Positions 19,188-30,338 of a DNA stretch of 64,000 nucleotides are shown in pieces. The notes under the pieces are model-generated. The model did not search any database. It saw only the letters and a list, made by a program, of their open reading frames with translations, and was not told the origin of the DNA. A program made the translations under genes and the position numbers. Source of the stretch: Pachysolen tannophilus NRRL Y-2460 (taxonomy: Eukaryota; Ascomycota; Pichiomycetes; Alaninales; Pachysolenaceae); assembly GCA_001661245.1 (NCBI GenBank), contig KV454015.1, positions 855,501-919,500 on the forward strand. Direction: 5' to 3'. Numbering within the stretch: the first letter of the stretch is position 1; each line of letters begins with the position of its first letter.

Positions 19188-22153
19188 CTAAAGTTTGATT
19201 GCTTCCTCGTAATCAGGTGGAGGACCAGTATATTCAATCTTACCCTTTTCATCAATCAGAGCATTCTCATCAGTTACAAACACACCATTTTCTTTTGCTT
19301 TTTCGATTTGAATAGTGGATAGTCCTAAATTGTCTCTTGGGACCCAGATTTGTGGTTCTGGGTCTGAAAATGCTGGGTTGACATAGGCATTTTGAGACAA
19401 GTAAGCTTCATCGTATTTAACTGTGGTGTTCAAAACATTTGGTAAGATACTTCTTAATTCTTGTAAACTAAAACTAATTCTTGGATGGAAATAAGCATAG
19501 AACCAAGCCTTATTTGTAGGAAGAGATGACAAGAGACCTTGTTTTTCACCAAGTTGTTTTTCTTCATCATCTCTATTGGTTTGTAGGCCTTGATCCAGAG
19601 TTTCATCAACAGAAAGAGTAGCAGAACGATCATTTTGTTTCAAATTAGTAGTACTACCAAAATCTTTAGGATCATGTAAGCTAGAATTATAGGTTTCATT
19701 AGTAATAGATCCAACAGATGTTCTTCTTCTTCCATCAAGAACAACACCAGCAGAATTTTCTTGTTTGATTTCAGAAGGTGGATAGTCACTAACAGCCGGT
19801 AAGGTAACAGTGCCTTGATCTGATTCCAGTACTTCTGAATTGTTGCGTTGTTGTTGTTGTTCCTGTCCATGGATAGCAGAGTTATCAACTGCAGGGTTAC
19901 CTGAGGCTGTATTGAAAGGATTGAGCTTCTCACCATCACGCTCCTTTTCTTGATCATCAGATTCGGCACTACCAATAGATGTTTGATCAACAAAGAATGA
20001 TCTACCAGTTTCTTTAATTTCATGATATCCTTGATCCTTCATTGAATAAGAACCCAGAGGTAAGGATCCATCCATTTCTCTAATAGCACTAATAGGAACA
20101 GCTTCACATAATTCAAGGAATGTTCTCTTATAATAAATATGTGCCACAACAGTTCCAGCTAAAAATACAGCTTCAAGTACAACTGGACCCCAAGTCTTTG
20201 CCATAACAAACAAACCGATAAGACAAATTTCTGCCAAGTATAAACCAACAAATGTTTGGAATAATGCTCTAGGGTAATTTCTACCACGAGCATCAACTGA
20301 GAAATCCATAACATAAGCTAAATTATACAAGAATGCAACATAAATTAAAAAGAAAGCAACTCCTGCAAAAGCAATAATAATTGGAGAGATTATAGCATAA
20401 CAAAGTAAGATAACAGCCAATAATTGATATATTGGATATATGGTTCCCCAACCTGGAGTTGCTAACTTGTAATATCTAGTCCACTTCTTTCTTGGAGTTC
20501 CATCCAAGATTTTACCCAAAAATTGTGCCAAGATTAATGGAACAATTTGTGCCAATGCACCTGATGAAACGGATAAACCTTGTAAAAGAATATAGGTTAT
20601 ATAGAAATTTGAAGCTTTAGGTAAATTTGCAGCCAACAATGTCATTGCAGATGATGGTTCATCAATAATTTGTGTAACGGATGAAGTTGCTGCAGAAGCT
20701 AATGTGGTAACTAAAAATACTTGAACAACTTGAAATCCAAAATACCAATTTTGAGTCCATGCTTCAACTTCTTGAAGAGTCATACATCCACCAATCTTAC
20801 CCATTTTTCTTATAAATGGTGGTAAGAGTGCCATCAAAAGAGCTAATAAGATAGTTGGCAATAATGCAGTGATAATACCCATTAATACACTTGGCATATT
20901 TTCAATAAATTTCAAAAATGGAACTTTTGTAGTCAAATAATTGATATTCGAAATACAACCAACAACTGCAACTGGGAAACTCCAAAAGATAATTGTTAAA
21001 GATAAAATGGTTTTAGCTAAAGTTTCTTTAGATTTTCTAACAGCAAAACTTACACCCATATTTTCCCAAACAATATCATCTGGTGAAGCATCTATAATTC
21101 TTCTACAAAATTTCAAATCTTTTGCAAATGGTACAGCTTGATAAGCTCTTTGAGCTTCCAATTGAGTTGGGAATTCAATAAATGCAGAGCCGACTTTTTC
21201 AGCATTATCAAAATCCTCTTGTGATTCTTTTATATCTTTATTCAATTCACCTAAACGTGTTGGAGCATAATCTAAAGTTTTAACTTTTTTACCAATAATT
21301 GGTTTTAACTTATGAGATGGAAGCTTTTTTTCAGGGATATAAGCAATCAATTCATCTTCTGGACTTGGAGTTGGTTTATTTTTTTTAATACATTTTGCTC
21401 TTAATTTAACAGATTTCTTAATTACTTTATTTAAAGCAGCTTCATATTTTTTTGCTAATTTAGTTCTTTCTTTAACCAATTTTTGTAATTCTTTTGCATC
21501 CCTACAATACCATATTTTAAAAGCTGCAGGAAATAATGATCTTAATCTAGATTCATCTTGATAAGATTCTGGTAAATTAGTTAAAAGCATTGTTCTTGAA
21601 CTTAATAACGAGTCATAAAGTGGAGTTGATTGTAAAGTATGTCTAAAAGAGACATAATAAATCAATTCTCTATAAATGACATAAATTGTTGTTCCAAAAA
21701 AATACCATGATAAGAAAACATGAGCATAAAACCGATTTTTATTTTTAACATTAGAATAACTGATAATATCAAAACCTTGTTCACCATTACCATTTGTTGC
21801 ATTTACTGGGAAAAGTACAATCCAAACCAATATACCTCCAACAGCGGAAATTGCTGTAAATATAAATAAATAACGTAAAAAAAAATATCCATCCACACCA
21901 ACTTGTTGAATGATATAACTTTGTGGTTTATTTAACAATTGTACGAACCATCCAAAAGCGCCCTTGGATTGAGGTTCAGGTCTTCTTTGTTCAGGAACTG
22001 TATCAACAGTATAACGAGGTTGATAAACCCTAGATTGTTTTGGTCTTAACAGTATGAAAATCAATAAAAAAATTAAAAAATAACACCATTAAAAATCAAT
22101 GTTGTAACAAAAGCAGAAACTGATGAACCTGTCAGAGTTGTTGAAGAACTCAT
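19188..22153 (-). CDS. RSN1: RSN1-like Csc1/OSCA-family membrane protein, apparent frameshift near N-terminus
   Basis: Two reading frames make one gene: ATG 22153 starts a 26-codon frame that hits TAA at 22075-22073, and the remaining 960-odd codons continue in another frame to 19188. One missing base in the six-T run (22075-22080) would join them, and the joined TM1 has the same length as in S. cerevisiae Rsn1. The family (DUF221, TMEM63/OSCA-like) has about eleven membrane segments and an N-terminal RRM-like cytosolic loop. Seen here: TM2-3 at about residues 100-170, the loop with TLQSTPLYDSLLSSRT, GSAFIEFPTQ and ENMGVSF, then the pore region with LLPTILLALLMALLPP, and an acidic Ser/Gln-rich tail. 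Yeast Rsn1 is linked to plasma-membrane traffic; channel activity is inferred. Confidence 0.85.
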
Positions 22154-22221
22154 CTTGATCTAATTATTTTGAAAAAAATAATTAAAAAAGAAAAAGTTTA
22201 GCAATCTTAATCTAATTCAAA

Positions 22222-22258
<37 letters not shown>

Positions 22259-23064
22259 TCAATAAAGATCAATTTTTCTTTCTTAAAAAATTCAATTGAT
22301 TAAATAAAAAAATTTTAATTTAATAATAAAAGCAAGTTTAAAAACAACATTTATCAGTTTTAATAACTTTCTATATTTCGTCACATTGGAGGGGGTGGGA
22401 AGTGGGATTGCTGATTCATTTTATAGTTTTGAGCAATTCCACTCTTTTTCTTTTTTTCTTTTCTTTCTTTTCTTACTATTTTGCATTAAAGACAAACACT
22501 GCAACTTCCTAATTAAGTAAGGGCACAGAATAAGGCTGTTCCCGCCAAGCAGAAAAAAACAAGGGGGAGTAGTGGAAATAAAATACACTAGTTAATTATT
22601 TATTATTACAATTATTAACATAAAAATTGTTGTAGAGTCAGCGTTAACTATATAAGCTTGAAATGCACAAACTCTTATATTTGAAAACAGAAAAACAAGA
22701 TACAGATTTCAAATAATCTTGTAGGTTTGACTAGAAGAAAAGAAAAGTAAAAAAAAAAAAAATTTTTCCTGTTTCTTTAGTTATTTTAAATTTATCCCAT
22801 CGTACTTAACGTAATGTAGTACATGTTAGTTATAATTACTGTATTAGCAAAGAAAAATTATTATAATGCATATGATGCATGGAAGTGAAGTTAGGTGAAG
22901 CATTTTTTTTTTTTTTTTTATTTTTTATTTTTTTGTTCTTCTTTAAACGCTATTATTATTTTTTTATAATATTACTGTAATGCTTGTTTTTCCATTTAAG
23001 TCACTCATGACGACAGAGAAGCAAAAGCAAAGACAAACGCAAAATCAAAATTAATTGTAATAAA

Positions 23065-23089
23065 AGATAAAGATAAAGATAAAGATAAA
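23065..23089. repeat. (GATAAA)4 microsatellite
   Basis: Four head-to-tail GATAAA units, each holding a GATA core, about 600 bp upstream of MAF1. It could be a simple repeat or act as a GATA-factor platform. Confidence 0.7.
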
Positions 23090-23550
23090 AGAGTCCCGGG
23101 GGGTTATAACAATGCCGCGACTATCAAGACCAAACTTTTAGTGCGTATACTTTTAGTTACGTATTTATTAAAATGATCGACGGAAAAAAAAAAAAACAGA
23201 TTACGTAATAGGGTCTGAGACATAATTGTAAATTCTCTGCGCCTGTTCACGATGTGCAGCATCATGTTTGTTTCTTCAGTTTAATTAATAGTGAATAAGT
23301 AAGTGAGTGTAAAAAAAAACAAAAAACAAAAAACAAAATTATTAGTTTTGTTCTCATTTGCACTACTATTAGAAATTGGTTTTTGTTGAAAAAAAAGCAA
23401 AAAAACAAAATCTGCCAATTATTATTTTTTTTTATATCATTCCACGTGTCAGCGATGACGGTTTTAATTTTTTTTATTTTTTATTAATTTTTATTAGGAA
23501 AAATAGACTGAAAGACGGTTCAGGCCATAAATTAAATTTACGCAATAAGA

Positions 23551-23600
23551 TAAAATAAATAAATAAATAAATAAATAAAATAAAATAAAATAAAATAAAT
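23551..23600. repeat. AAAT then AAAAT microsatellite
   Basis: Four-base units shift to five-base units across 50 bp, ending 80 bp before the MAF1 start codon. It is a likely nucleosome-poor tract. Confidence 0.8.
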
Positions 23601-23680
23601 ATATATATAAAATTTTTTCGTTGGGTCTAAATGAGAAGAATAAGACGCATATATATGTTTAAAAACGCCAATATTTTAGG

Positions 23681-24984
23681 ATGAAAGTATGTATATTGTG
23701 TTGTTTGGTTTAACCGCTGTTACACTTTTTTTTTTTTTTTTTTTTTTTTAATACTGTTACCGCTTAATTGTTATGGATAATAATGATATTGGAAATTGAA
23801 AGAAAGAATTGAGTTTTATTAACATTTTTTTTTTTTTTGTTTTGATAAAAATTTAATAGTTTATCGATGAATTTGATATAGAATTGGTTAATCAAAATTT
23901 AACTTTTGATACCACTGAAAGTCATATTGAAGGCTCTATAGATTTGTTTACAACAAAGCCAATTGGTTCAGATAGAAAATTGTATAAATCAATTGATAAG
24001 CATATTGATAATTTATTATTAGAAAATAATTCAAATTATTTACTGGGGAATAATAATGTGCCTGTGATGTCTTCAATGTCGCCGCCTTTGAATAATAATG
24101 GCGGCGGTGGCAGTGGCAGTGGCAGTGGTAACGAAACCGATGGTAATGGCGGAAGCGGTAACGGCGGTGCTAATAACTTAAAGATTAGATCTTTCTCCAC
24201 TTCCAATGTTTCCCATAAACCTGTCTTGATACAGTTGCAACAAAAATCTGCAATAAATTCCTTGAGTAAATCTTTCCAAAATGACAATATTAATCAAAAT
24301 ATTATTAATAACAACAACAACAACAACAATAATAATAATAATAATTTATGGCACAATTCTCCAAATGATGTTGTTGTTAAAAGAGGAAATGATAATGATA
24401 ATCAGGATACTTCTTTGGCAGTGATAGATGAAGAAAGCCCCTTTGGACCTTTAACAAAGACAACAAGTAGAAGAACTTTTGCTTATTTGATTGGAATATT
24501 AAATACATGTTACCCAGATCACGATTTCTCACAGTTAAATCCAGATTATTTCACTCTTTTATCTTCAACTCAATTCTTATTAAATAAAGTTAACAGCTTA
24601 TTATTATCATTGGGGAAAACAGATCAGGATATAAATTGGATTTGGGATGTGATAAATGGTCACATGGATTTGAATGAATGTGTTTGTTATGAATTTGATT
24701 CGGAATTTTTAAAAGAAGAAATTTTTAATAATGAAGGAATATTATGGTGTAATTGTTATTTTATTTATAATAAAAAAAGGAAAAGAGTTGCTTTTTTACA
24801 ATTAAAATCAATTTTCTTGCAAAGAAGACCTTCATTCTTATTGGCAGACAGTAGCAGTGGTAAGAAAAAAGATTATTTAATAAATAATAGCGAAAATGAA
24901 TATGACTTAACAGTGGAAGATGGTGATGAAGATGCCATTATGGATGAAGCCGATGATGACGTTGTGGGAGATTTAGAATTCTAA
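23681..24984 (+). CDS. MAF1: RNA polymerase III repressor Maf1, two exons
   Basis: Exon 1 is only ATGAAA (23681-23686); the intron 23687-23859 has a GTATGT donor, a TTAAC-type branch region and AATAG acceptor; exon 2 runs 23860-24984. This gives MK then FIDEFDIELVNQNL, about 376 aa, matching the MK/FIDELDIERVNQ junction of S. cerevisiae MAF1. Maf1 represses Pol III under stress. Box A (FTTKPIGSDRKLYKSID), box B (RRTFAYLIGILNTCYPDHDF) and box C (WCNCYFIYNKKRKRVAFLQL) are present, with an acidic tail. The mobile insert between A and B is Gly/Asn-rich and low complexity. Confidence 0.95.
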
Positions 24985-25285
24985 ATTCAAACTCAATCTA
25001 AAAACCCCTATAATGATACCGATAATTATTTTATATACTACCCTTTCCATATGAATAGGGTATTTATATTATCTATATACATATATACATTATACATATA
25101 TACTTATGTTACCTTTTTACCTTTTTTTTTTTTTTTTTTTTTGTTTTGCCTATTTTACGATTAAATTAATTTTGGAGTTAATATTTTGTTCACGATTATT
25201 TTATTATTCATTTCTAATGGTGTTTTAATATGTCACATTTATTTATTTATGCAAAATTAATAATACAATTTGGTTTGATTTGTTT
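24985..25285. other. Convergent 3' region MAF1/RAD57
   Basis: A/T-rich, with a 20-base T run at about 25122-25142 and TATA-type elements usual for yeast 3' ends. No gene was seen. Confidence 0.5.
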
Positions 25286-26713
25286 TTATATATTATGTAT
25301 TCCTCTGATACCTCCTTTCCAAAGATGAAATTCAACTTTTTTACCATTGTCACCTACTAGATGCCTTTTTAATTCCCAGTTTTTACTTAAATCAATTTCC
25401 TCACTCGAACCTATTTGTTCAGCTGTCGTAGCACCATTTCCATTACCGGCTTCCTCAAACAAAGGATGCCAAATAGGTTTTTGAAATTTCTTCAAAAATA
25501 TTCTTTGATCTATTTGATTTGTCCACATTAAACCCAAAGAGGGAATCTTTGATTCAATATTTGGACCTTTATTGTTAAATTTTGCCTGTAGTAAATTATC
25601 CTGTGATATTGTTACATTTGAAATTTCTGTAGTAAACGATGATGATATAGGTTCAAAATTTTTATTATCATTTTTAATATTTCTTTCATCAGATTCTTTG
25701 CCATTGTAAAGTTGTCGATACACTATGCTTTTATTTTCCCATGCACTTAGCCATCCTAATTGATAATCAAATGATAGTCTGTCATCATTATAAATCTTAG
25801 TTAATGGTTTATCGCTAACTTGATTCGCTACAACCACAGCTAATTCCTCATCATTTGCTAATTTTTTTAAAAATTTGGTTAATTTATAAATATACAGTTT
25901 TCTTTTTTTAAAATTTTGGAAAAAAAAATGATCTCCTTTTGAAACCCTTTCATGTTCATCAATTTCTACCCTGATATGATGAGCAATACTATCAATTATA
26001 ACCAATTTAATTTTTTTTTGTTGTAATTTTATTAAATTAGGTAATTGAACAAATAAAATATGATCTTGCGTTTCCAAATCGTTACATGTTATTTGGAAAA
26101 TATTGTTGAAATCACACCAATATTTCTTATTTATACCATTTGTAGCCATTAATTGGTTGAAATTTTTACAAATATCATGTAGTCTTCTAGTTTCCAAATT
26201 ACCTTCAGTCGATATAAATACAACTTTCCCTGGAGAATATTTTGAAATTAATGGAGGAGTCGTTTGGGACAATAACAGCTTTTCATCATCACTGATTCTA
26301 TAACCTAATCCACCCAACTCTCTGGGAAGTTGAACAGTTATCAGTAATTGCATTAACAAATGTGATTTTCCTGTAGCAGAGGAACCAACAATTTCAGTCA
26401 ATTTCCCTAAGCATATTCCCCCATTTAAAGCTTTGTCAATAAGATCATCTCCAGTTGTAAACTTTGCAAAAACCTCATTATTCGGATCAACTCCATGCTG
26501 AATTTTTATCTTACTATTTATCTGTGAACGAAGAATAGCTAGAAATTTAGAAATCTCTACTGATGATCTTCCACATAATTTGGCTATTTTTAAATGTGAT
26601 AAAGTTAATAATTCCGTCGTAGTTATTGAATGTTTTGTTAATGCATTTAGCAAAGAAGAATAATTTTCATCAAATATTAATGATGAATCAGGACATTGCT
26701 TATACAAGTCCAT
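25286..26713 (-). CDS. RAD57: RecA-family recombination mediator Rad57
   Basis: 475 aa from ATG 26713; S. cerevisiae Rad57 has 460. Rad57 pairs with Rad55 and helps Rad51 filaments form on RPA-coated DNA. The N-terminus MDLYKQCPDSSLIFDENYSSLL resembles Rad57, followed by the small helical domain. Walker A is GSSATGKS (110-117), with the usual GG-x-LG hinge just before; VFISTEGNL and the Walker B LVIIDSIAHH follow, then VVVANQVSD. A Lys/Asn-rich insertion (about 340-400) separates the end of the core from the C-terminal FHLWKGGIRGI. It lies in tandem with UGA2, 183 bp apart, with poly-T upstream. Confidence 0.87.
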   Translation of the reverse strand: MDLYKQCPDSSLIFDENYSSLLNALTKHSITTTELLTLSHLKIAKLCGRSSVEISKFLAILRSQINSKIKIQHGVDPNNEVFAKFTTGDDLIDKALNGGICLGKLTEIVGSSATGKSHLLMQLLITVQLPRELGGLGYRISDDEKLLLSQTTPPLISKYSPGKVVFISTEGNLETRRLHDICKNFNQLMATNGINKKYWCDFNNIFQITCNDLETQDHILFVQLPNLIKLQQKKIKLVIIDSIAHHIRVEIDEHERVSKGDHFFFQNFKKRKLYIYKLTKFLKKLANDEELAVVVANQVSDKPLTKIYNDDRLSFDYQLGWLSAWENKSIVYRQLYNGKESDERNIKNDNKNFEPISSSFTTEISNVTISQDNLLQAKFNNKGPNIESKIPSLGLMWTNQIDQRIFLKKFQKPIWHPLFEEAGNGNGATTAEQIGSSEEIDLSKNWELKRHLVGDNGKKVEFHLWKGGIRGIHNI

Positions 26714-26896
26714 ACTTTCACAAATATGTCATAGAATATTAGAATATTAAAAAATTTATTAGTTTATATATTATATAGAATCTATAATCTAGTTAATTAA
26801 TTGTAAATATATATGTATATATATGTTTTTTCTTTTTTTTTTTTTCAACCGCGTCAGTTTGAAAAATACCTTTAGTTAAAATACAAATTATACAAT

Positions 26897-28372
26897 CTAG
26901 TTTTCAAGAGATAAATTACCGATGGTGACAGTTTTGACCACGGTATAATCTAAGATTCCATATAAGGAACCTTCTCTTCCATATCCTGACTCTTTTACAC
27001 CACCAAAGGGGATTGCAGCATCTGTGAAAATACCCGTGTTACAACTTACCATACCGCACTCTAAAGCTTCACTAACCAAATGAACAGTATTAACATTTTC
27101 TGAAAAGACATAACTTGCTAATCCATAGTCTACATCATTTGCCATATCGATGACCTCTTGGCAGGTTTCAAATTTAATCAATGCGCCTAAAGGACCAAAA
27201 GTTTCTTCGGAACAAACGCGCATATCATTTGTAATATTAGTTAAGACAGTTGGAGAATAAAAATTAGGTCCAAGTTCAGGTATACGACCACCTGGAACTA
27301 TTACTTTAGCACCTTTACTAATAGCGTCTTTGACATGGGATTCTACTTTTTCAATAGCCTTTTCATTAATCAATGGACCATGAGTTGTCAGTTTATCAAA
27401 ACCATTCCCAATTTTAAACTTGAGAACAGCATTGGCAAATTTTTGTGCAAATTCATCATAAATACCACTCTGGACATAAATTCGATTAGCACAAACACAT
27501 GTTTGACCTAACCCACGAAACTTGGTGGCGATTGCTTGTGCTACAGCTTGATCCAATCTGGCATCATTGAAAACAATCACTGGAGCATTACCACCTAGTT
27601 CAAATGAACATTTTTTCAAGCTTGAGGAAGATTGCTCCATCAAGATTTTACCAACATTTGTAGAACCGGTAAATGAGATTTTCTTGGATTTTTTATTTTT
27701 ACATAATTTTAATCCAAATTCTGGTACTTTAGTTGCACTCAACACAACGTTAAATACACCTTTTGGAATACCTGCCTTTTCAGCCAAGAATGCAAGGGCT
27801 AAACATGATAAAGGAGTTTGAGCATCTGGTTTCACCACAACGGTACATCCAGCAGCGATAGCAGCTCCAGCCTTTCTTGTAATCATTGCAATTGGGAAAT
27901 TCCATGGAGTAATGATAGAAACTACACCAACAGGCTCCAACGACGTATATGCCCTGTTTTTAGGATTTGAAGGCTGAATAGTGTGACCATACATTCTTGG
28001 AGCTTCTTCTGCATACCATTCAAAATATGAAGCTGCATACTTGGTCTCTCCAGTGGCTTCCAGTATTGGTTTCCCATTCTCCCAAGTGACAATCTTTGCC
28101 AAATCATCTGTATGTTCAGTCATTAAATCAAACCATTTTCTTAATAATCTAGACCTTACTCTTGGTGATGTTTTCTTGAATTCTTTAAAAGCATCATATG
28201 CAGCATCAATTGTAGTATCAACAACTTCAGGATCTTGGTCAGGCAAAGTCGCTATCTTTTCCTGAGTAGCAGGATCATAGACATCAAATGTCCTTTGAGA
28301 ACCTACCCATTCACCGTTGATATACGATTTATCACGAACTAATTCTGGAAAATTTAAATCTAAAGTATTCAT
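26897..28372 (-). CDS. UGA2: Succinate-semialdehyde dehydrogenase
   Basis: 491 aa from ATG 28372. Oxidises succinate semialdehyde to succinate with NAD(P)+, the last step of GABA use. ALDH features in order: NGEWVG, TPWNFPIAMITRKAG, FTGSTNVGK, catalytic Glu in FELGGNAP, catalytic Cys in GLGQTCVCANR, EETFGPL and FGGVKESGYGREG. The GabD-type block ENGKP...GETKYAASYFEWYAEEAPR supports SSADH over other aldehyde dehydrogenases. The single CTG I find (28061-28063, residue 104) falls in this block, where relatives have Ala, Gly or Ser. The gene diverges from a ureohydrolase that could feed GABA into the same route; they share a 418-bp promoter. Confidence 0.92.
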   Translation of the reverse strand: MNTLDLNFPELVRDKSYINGEWVGSQRTFDVYDPATQEKIATLPDQDPEVVDTTIDAAYDAFKEFKKTSPRVRSRLLRKWFDLMTEHTDDLAKIVTWENGKPILEATGETKYAASYFEWYAEEAPRMYGHTIQPSNPKNRAYTSLEPVGVVSIITPWNFPIAMITRKAGAAIAAGCTVVVKPDAQTPLSCLALAFLAEKAGIPKGVFNVVLSATKVPEFGLKLCKNKKSKKISFTGSTNVGKILMEQSSSSLKKCSFELGGNAPVIVFNDARLDQAVAQAIATKFRGLGQTCVCANRIYVQSGIYDEFAQKFANAVLKFKIGNGFDKLTTHGPLINEKAIEKVESHVKDAISKGAKVIVPGGRIPELGPNFYSPTVLTNITNDMRVCSEETFGPLGALIKFETCQEVIDMANDVDYGLASYVFSENVNTVHLVSEALECGMVSCNTGIFTDAAIPFGGVKESGYGREGSLYGILDYTVVKTVTIGNLSLEN

Positions 28373-28790
28373 TTCTTTTTTTGCATATAGTGAGTAAACT
28401 TTGAAGTTGAAAAATTATTTAAAGTTTGGGTATTATTCATTTATAAAGAGTGAATAAATAGTACTATGTATTGTTACGCTTTATTGTTCCTAACTTTAAT
28501 TGAGCGGCTACTTCTTATTTAGTTTCCCGCCTTAAAAAATTAGCGTCCCGCTAAGATTGACTGGGCTTCTACCCCAACATTCGCGATGGCGGAAAGTTTT
28601 AGTTGTGGACATAATTAGATAAGCTAGCGAACGATAATAAATAATACTTTGCATATATATGGGGGGTTTTTTTTTTCAGCAGCAGCAGTTACTTAGGATC
28701 GACAATTTCTCATTTTTCAATTGAATTCTTGATGGAAAGTAATACTTTCTTTATGGTAAAACTTCAAATGGAATTTGAAGCAAATTAAAG
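28373..28790. promoter_or_regulatory. Shared UGA2/ureohydrolase promoter with GABA-type sites
   Basis: Contains GCGG (28504-28507), CCCGCC (28526-28531), CCGCTAAGA (28548-28556), GGCGG (28588-28592) and GATAAG (28618-28623). CCGCC and GGCGG fit the CG-rich halves of the yeast UAS-GABA bound by Uga3, and GATAAG fits Gln3/Gat1-type control. The 9-mer recurs upstream of the GABA permease. Function is inferred from gene content. Confidence 0.5.
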
Positions 28791-30200
28791 ATGTCACCTT
28801 TCAGCATTTTTTTCTACTTAATTTTCTACCTAATCACTGTTTGTTTAGGTAGTGGCAGTGGAAATCAAGCAATTATAGAAGAATTATTTATCCAAGAGGA
28901 AATATTTGAAATTCCTGAGTCTTACATTGATTCTATTTATGGAGAGTTGATTAATTCTGTTGAAACGAGACAACTAAAGCTGAGAAAATTGAAGAATGGT
29001 GAACTTTTAGCACCAATTCCAATCTTAAAGGAAAAGGTTTCAGGTAAATCATTTTTCAATGATTATAGAGGGCTTAATGAATACCCTGCTCAATTTTATG
29101 AACTATCTTCAGAAAACTTGAAATTAAATAAAATTCAACTACCACAAGATGATGATGTCAGTGACATAAATGGGAACTATCCACTTTTTGGGGGTATTGT
29201 ATCTTTTGGCCATTTTCCTACAATGAGTTGTTTTGATCCAAAAAGTTTACAAAATGAAAGAATTGACATAGCAATAGTGGGTGCACCTTTTGACACGGGA
29301 GTATCATATCGTCCTGGTGCTAGATTTGGACCCAATGGTATTCGTCAAGGATCAATGAGACTAGGTGTTGGTTTATCACCTGTTCGTGGTAAGAGAGGCT
29401 CAAAATTAAGTTCTGTGGATCCATACAATAGCGGATTACAAATTGTAGATTGCGGCGATGTGCCCATGACCCCATTTGATAACAGGTTTGCTTTAAACCA
29501 ACTTTACAGAGCTCAAAGGATTATTCATAAACATGACTCATTGAATTCCACTTTTTACGAAAAACCAAGAATTATAACTTTGGGAGGTGATCATACAGTA
29601 ACTTTAATGAACTTGAGATCTGCATATGAGGCATTCAGTAAGAAACCAATTTCAGCACTTCATTTTGACTCTCACATAGACACTTGGGACCCAAAAATTT
29701 TGGGAGGTGGTATTAGTAACTATGCTGGTTTGAATCATGGTACTTTTCTACATTATGCAGCTGAAGCGGGATATATTAATAAGGATTCTTCCATGCACAT
29801 TGGTATTAGAGCCCCATATATTGATCCATCAGATGCTCAACATGATGAAGATTGCGGATTCAGATTAATTACTTCTACCGACATTGATGAAATAGGTGTC
29901 GGGGGTATTTCCAAAAAGATAATGGATTTAGTTGGTACCGAAAATCCGGTATACATCTCGTTAGATATCGATGTCTTGGACCCTGCGTATGCCCCAGGAA
30001 CAGGTACTGCTGAAATAGGAGGGTTTACCACAAGGGAGTTAATTGGTATTTTGAATGGTTTAGAAGGAATTAATTTGATAGGTGCAGATGTTGTGGAAGT
30101 CAGTCCACCCTTTGACACTAATTCAGGTTTAACTTCTTTGGCCGCTGCTGGGGTTATTGATTCCTTTTTGGGCCTAATGGTATTAAAAGATAAAGAATAA
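28791..30200 (+). CDS. Ureohydrolase: guanidinobutyrase/agmatinase-like, with signal peptide
   Basis: 469 aa from ATG 28791. Arginase-superfamily enzyme that releases urea from a guanidino compound. Residues 1-22 are a hydrophobic leader (FFYLIFYLITVCLGSGSG), then an extra 100-residue segment, then the catalytic domain: GAPFDTGVSYRPGARFGP, LGGDHTVT, the Mn ligands in HFDSHIDTWDP, and SLDIDVLDPAYAPGTGT. All six expected metal ligands are visible. The signature is agmatinase-type rather than true arginase. 4-guanidinobutyrate hydrolysis would give GABA and urea, fitting the divergent UGA2; agmatine is an alternative substrate. The leader suggests a secreted or vacuolar enzyme, unlike cytosolic yeast guanidinobutyrase. 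Confidence 0.82.
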   Translation: MSPFSIFFYLIFYLITVCLGSGSGNQAIIEELFIQEEIFEIPESYIDSIYGELINSVETRQLKLRKLKNGELLAPIPILKEKVSGKSFFNDYRGLNEYPAQFYELSSENLKLNKIQLPQDDDVSDINGNYPLFGGIVSFGHFPTMSCFDPKSLQNERIDIAIVGAPFDTGVSYRPGARFGPNGIRQGSMRLGVGLSPVRGKRGSKLSSVDPYNSGLQIVDCGDVPMTPFDNRFALNQLYRAQRIIHKHDSLNSTFYEKPRIITLGGDHTVTLMNLRSAYEAFSKKPISALHFDSHIDTWDPKILGGGISNYAGLNHGTFLHYAAEAGYINKDSSMHIGIRAPYIDPSDAQHDEDCGFRLITSTDIDEIGVGGISKKIMDLVGTENPVYISLDIDVLDPAYAPGTGTAEIGGFTTRELIGILNGLEGINLIGADVVEVSPPFDTNSGLTSLAAAGVIDSFLGLMVLKDKE

Positions 30201-30338
30201 ATCTCAAAATACTTAAAATTTATTTTTTTATAACCCCCTTTGTGCAAGTACATCAAAAAATTAAATCAAACAAATCAAAGAGGTCATTAATACAATATAA
30301 TTTTTATATTAATAGGTTAAAGGTTTCGAACAAAGAGA

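Larger units (their letters stand above)
22154..23680. other. Long divergent promoter between RSN1 and MAF1
   Basis: About 1.5 kb with no credible gene. It holds a TA run (22228-22254), four GATAAA units (23065-23089), AAAT/AAAAT repeats (23551-23600) and many T tracts. A 60-codon frame at 23376-23558 is low complexity. No tRNA boxes were recognised. Confidence 0.5.
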
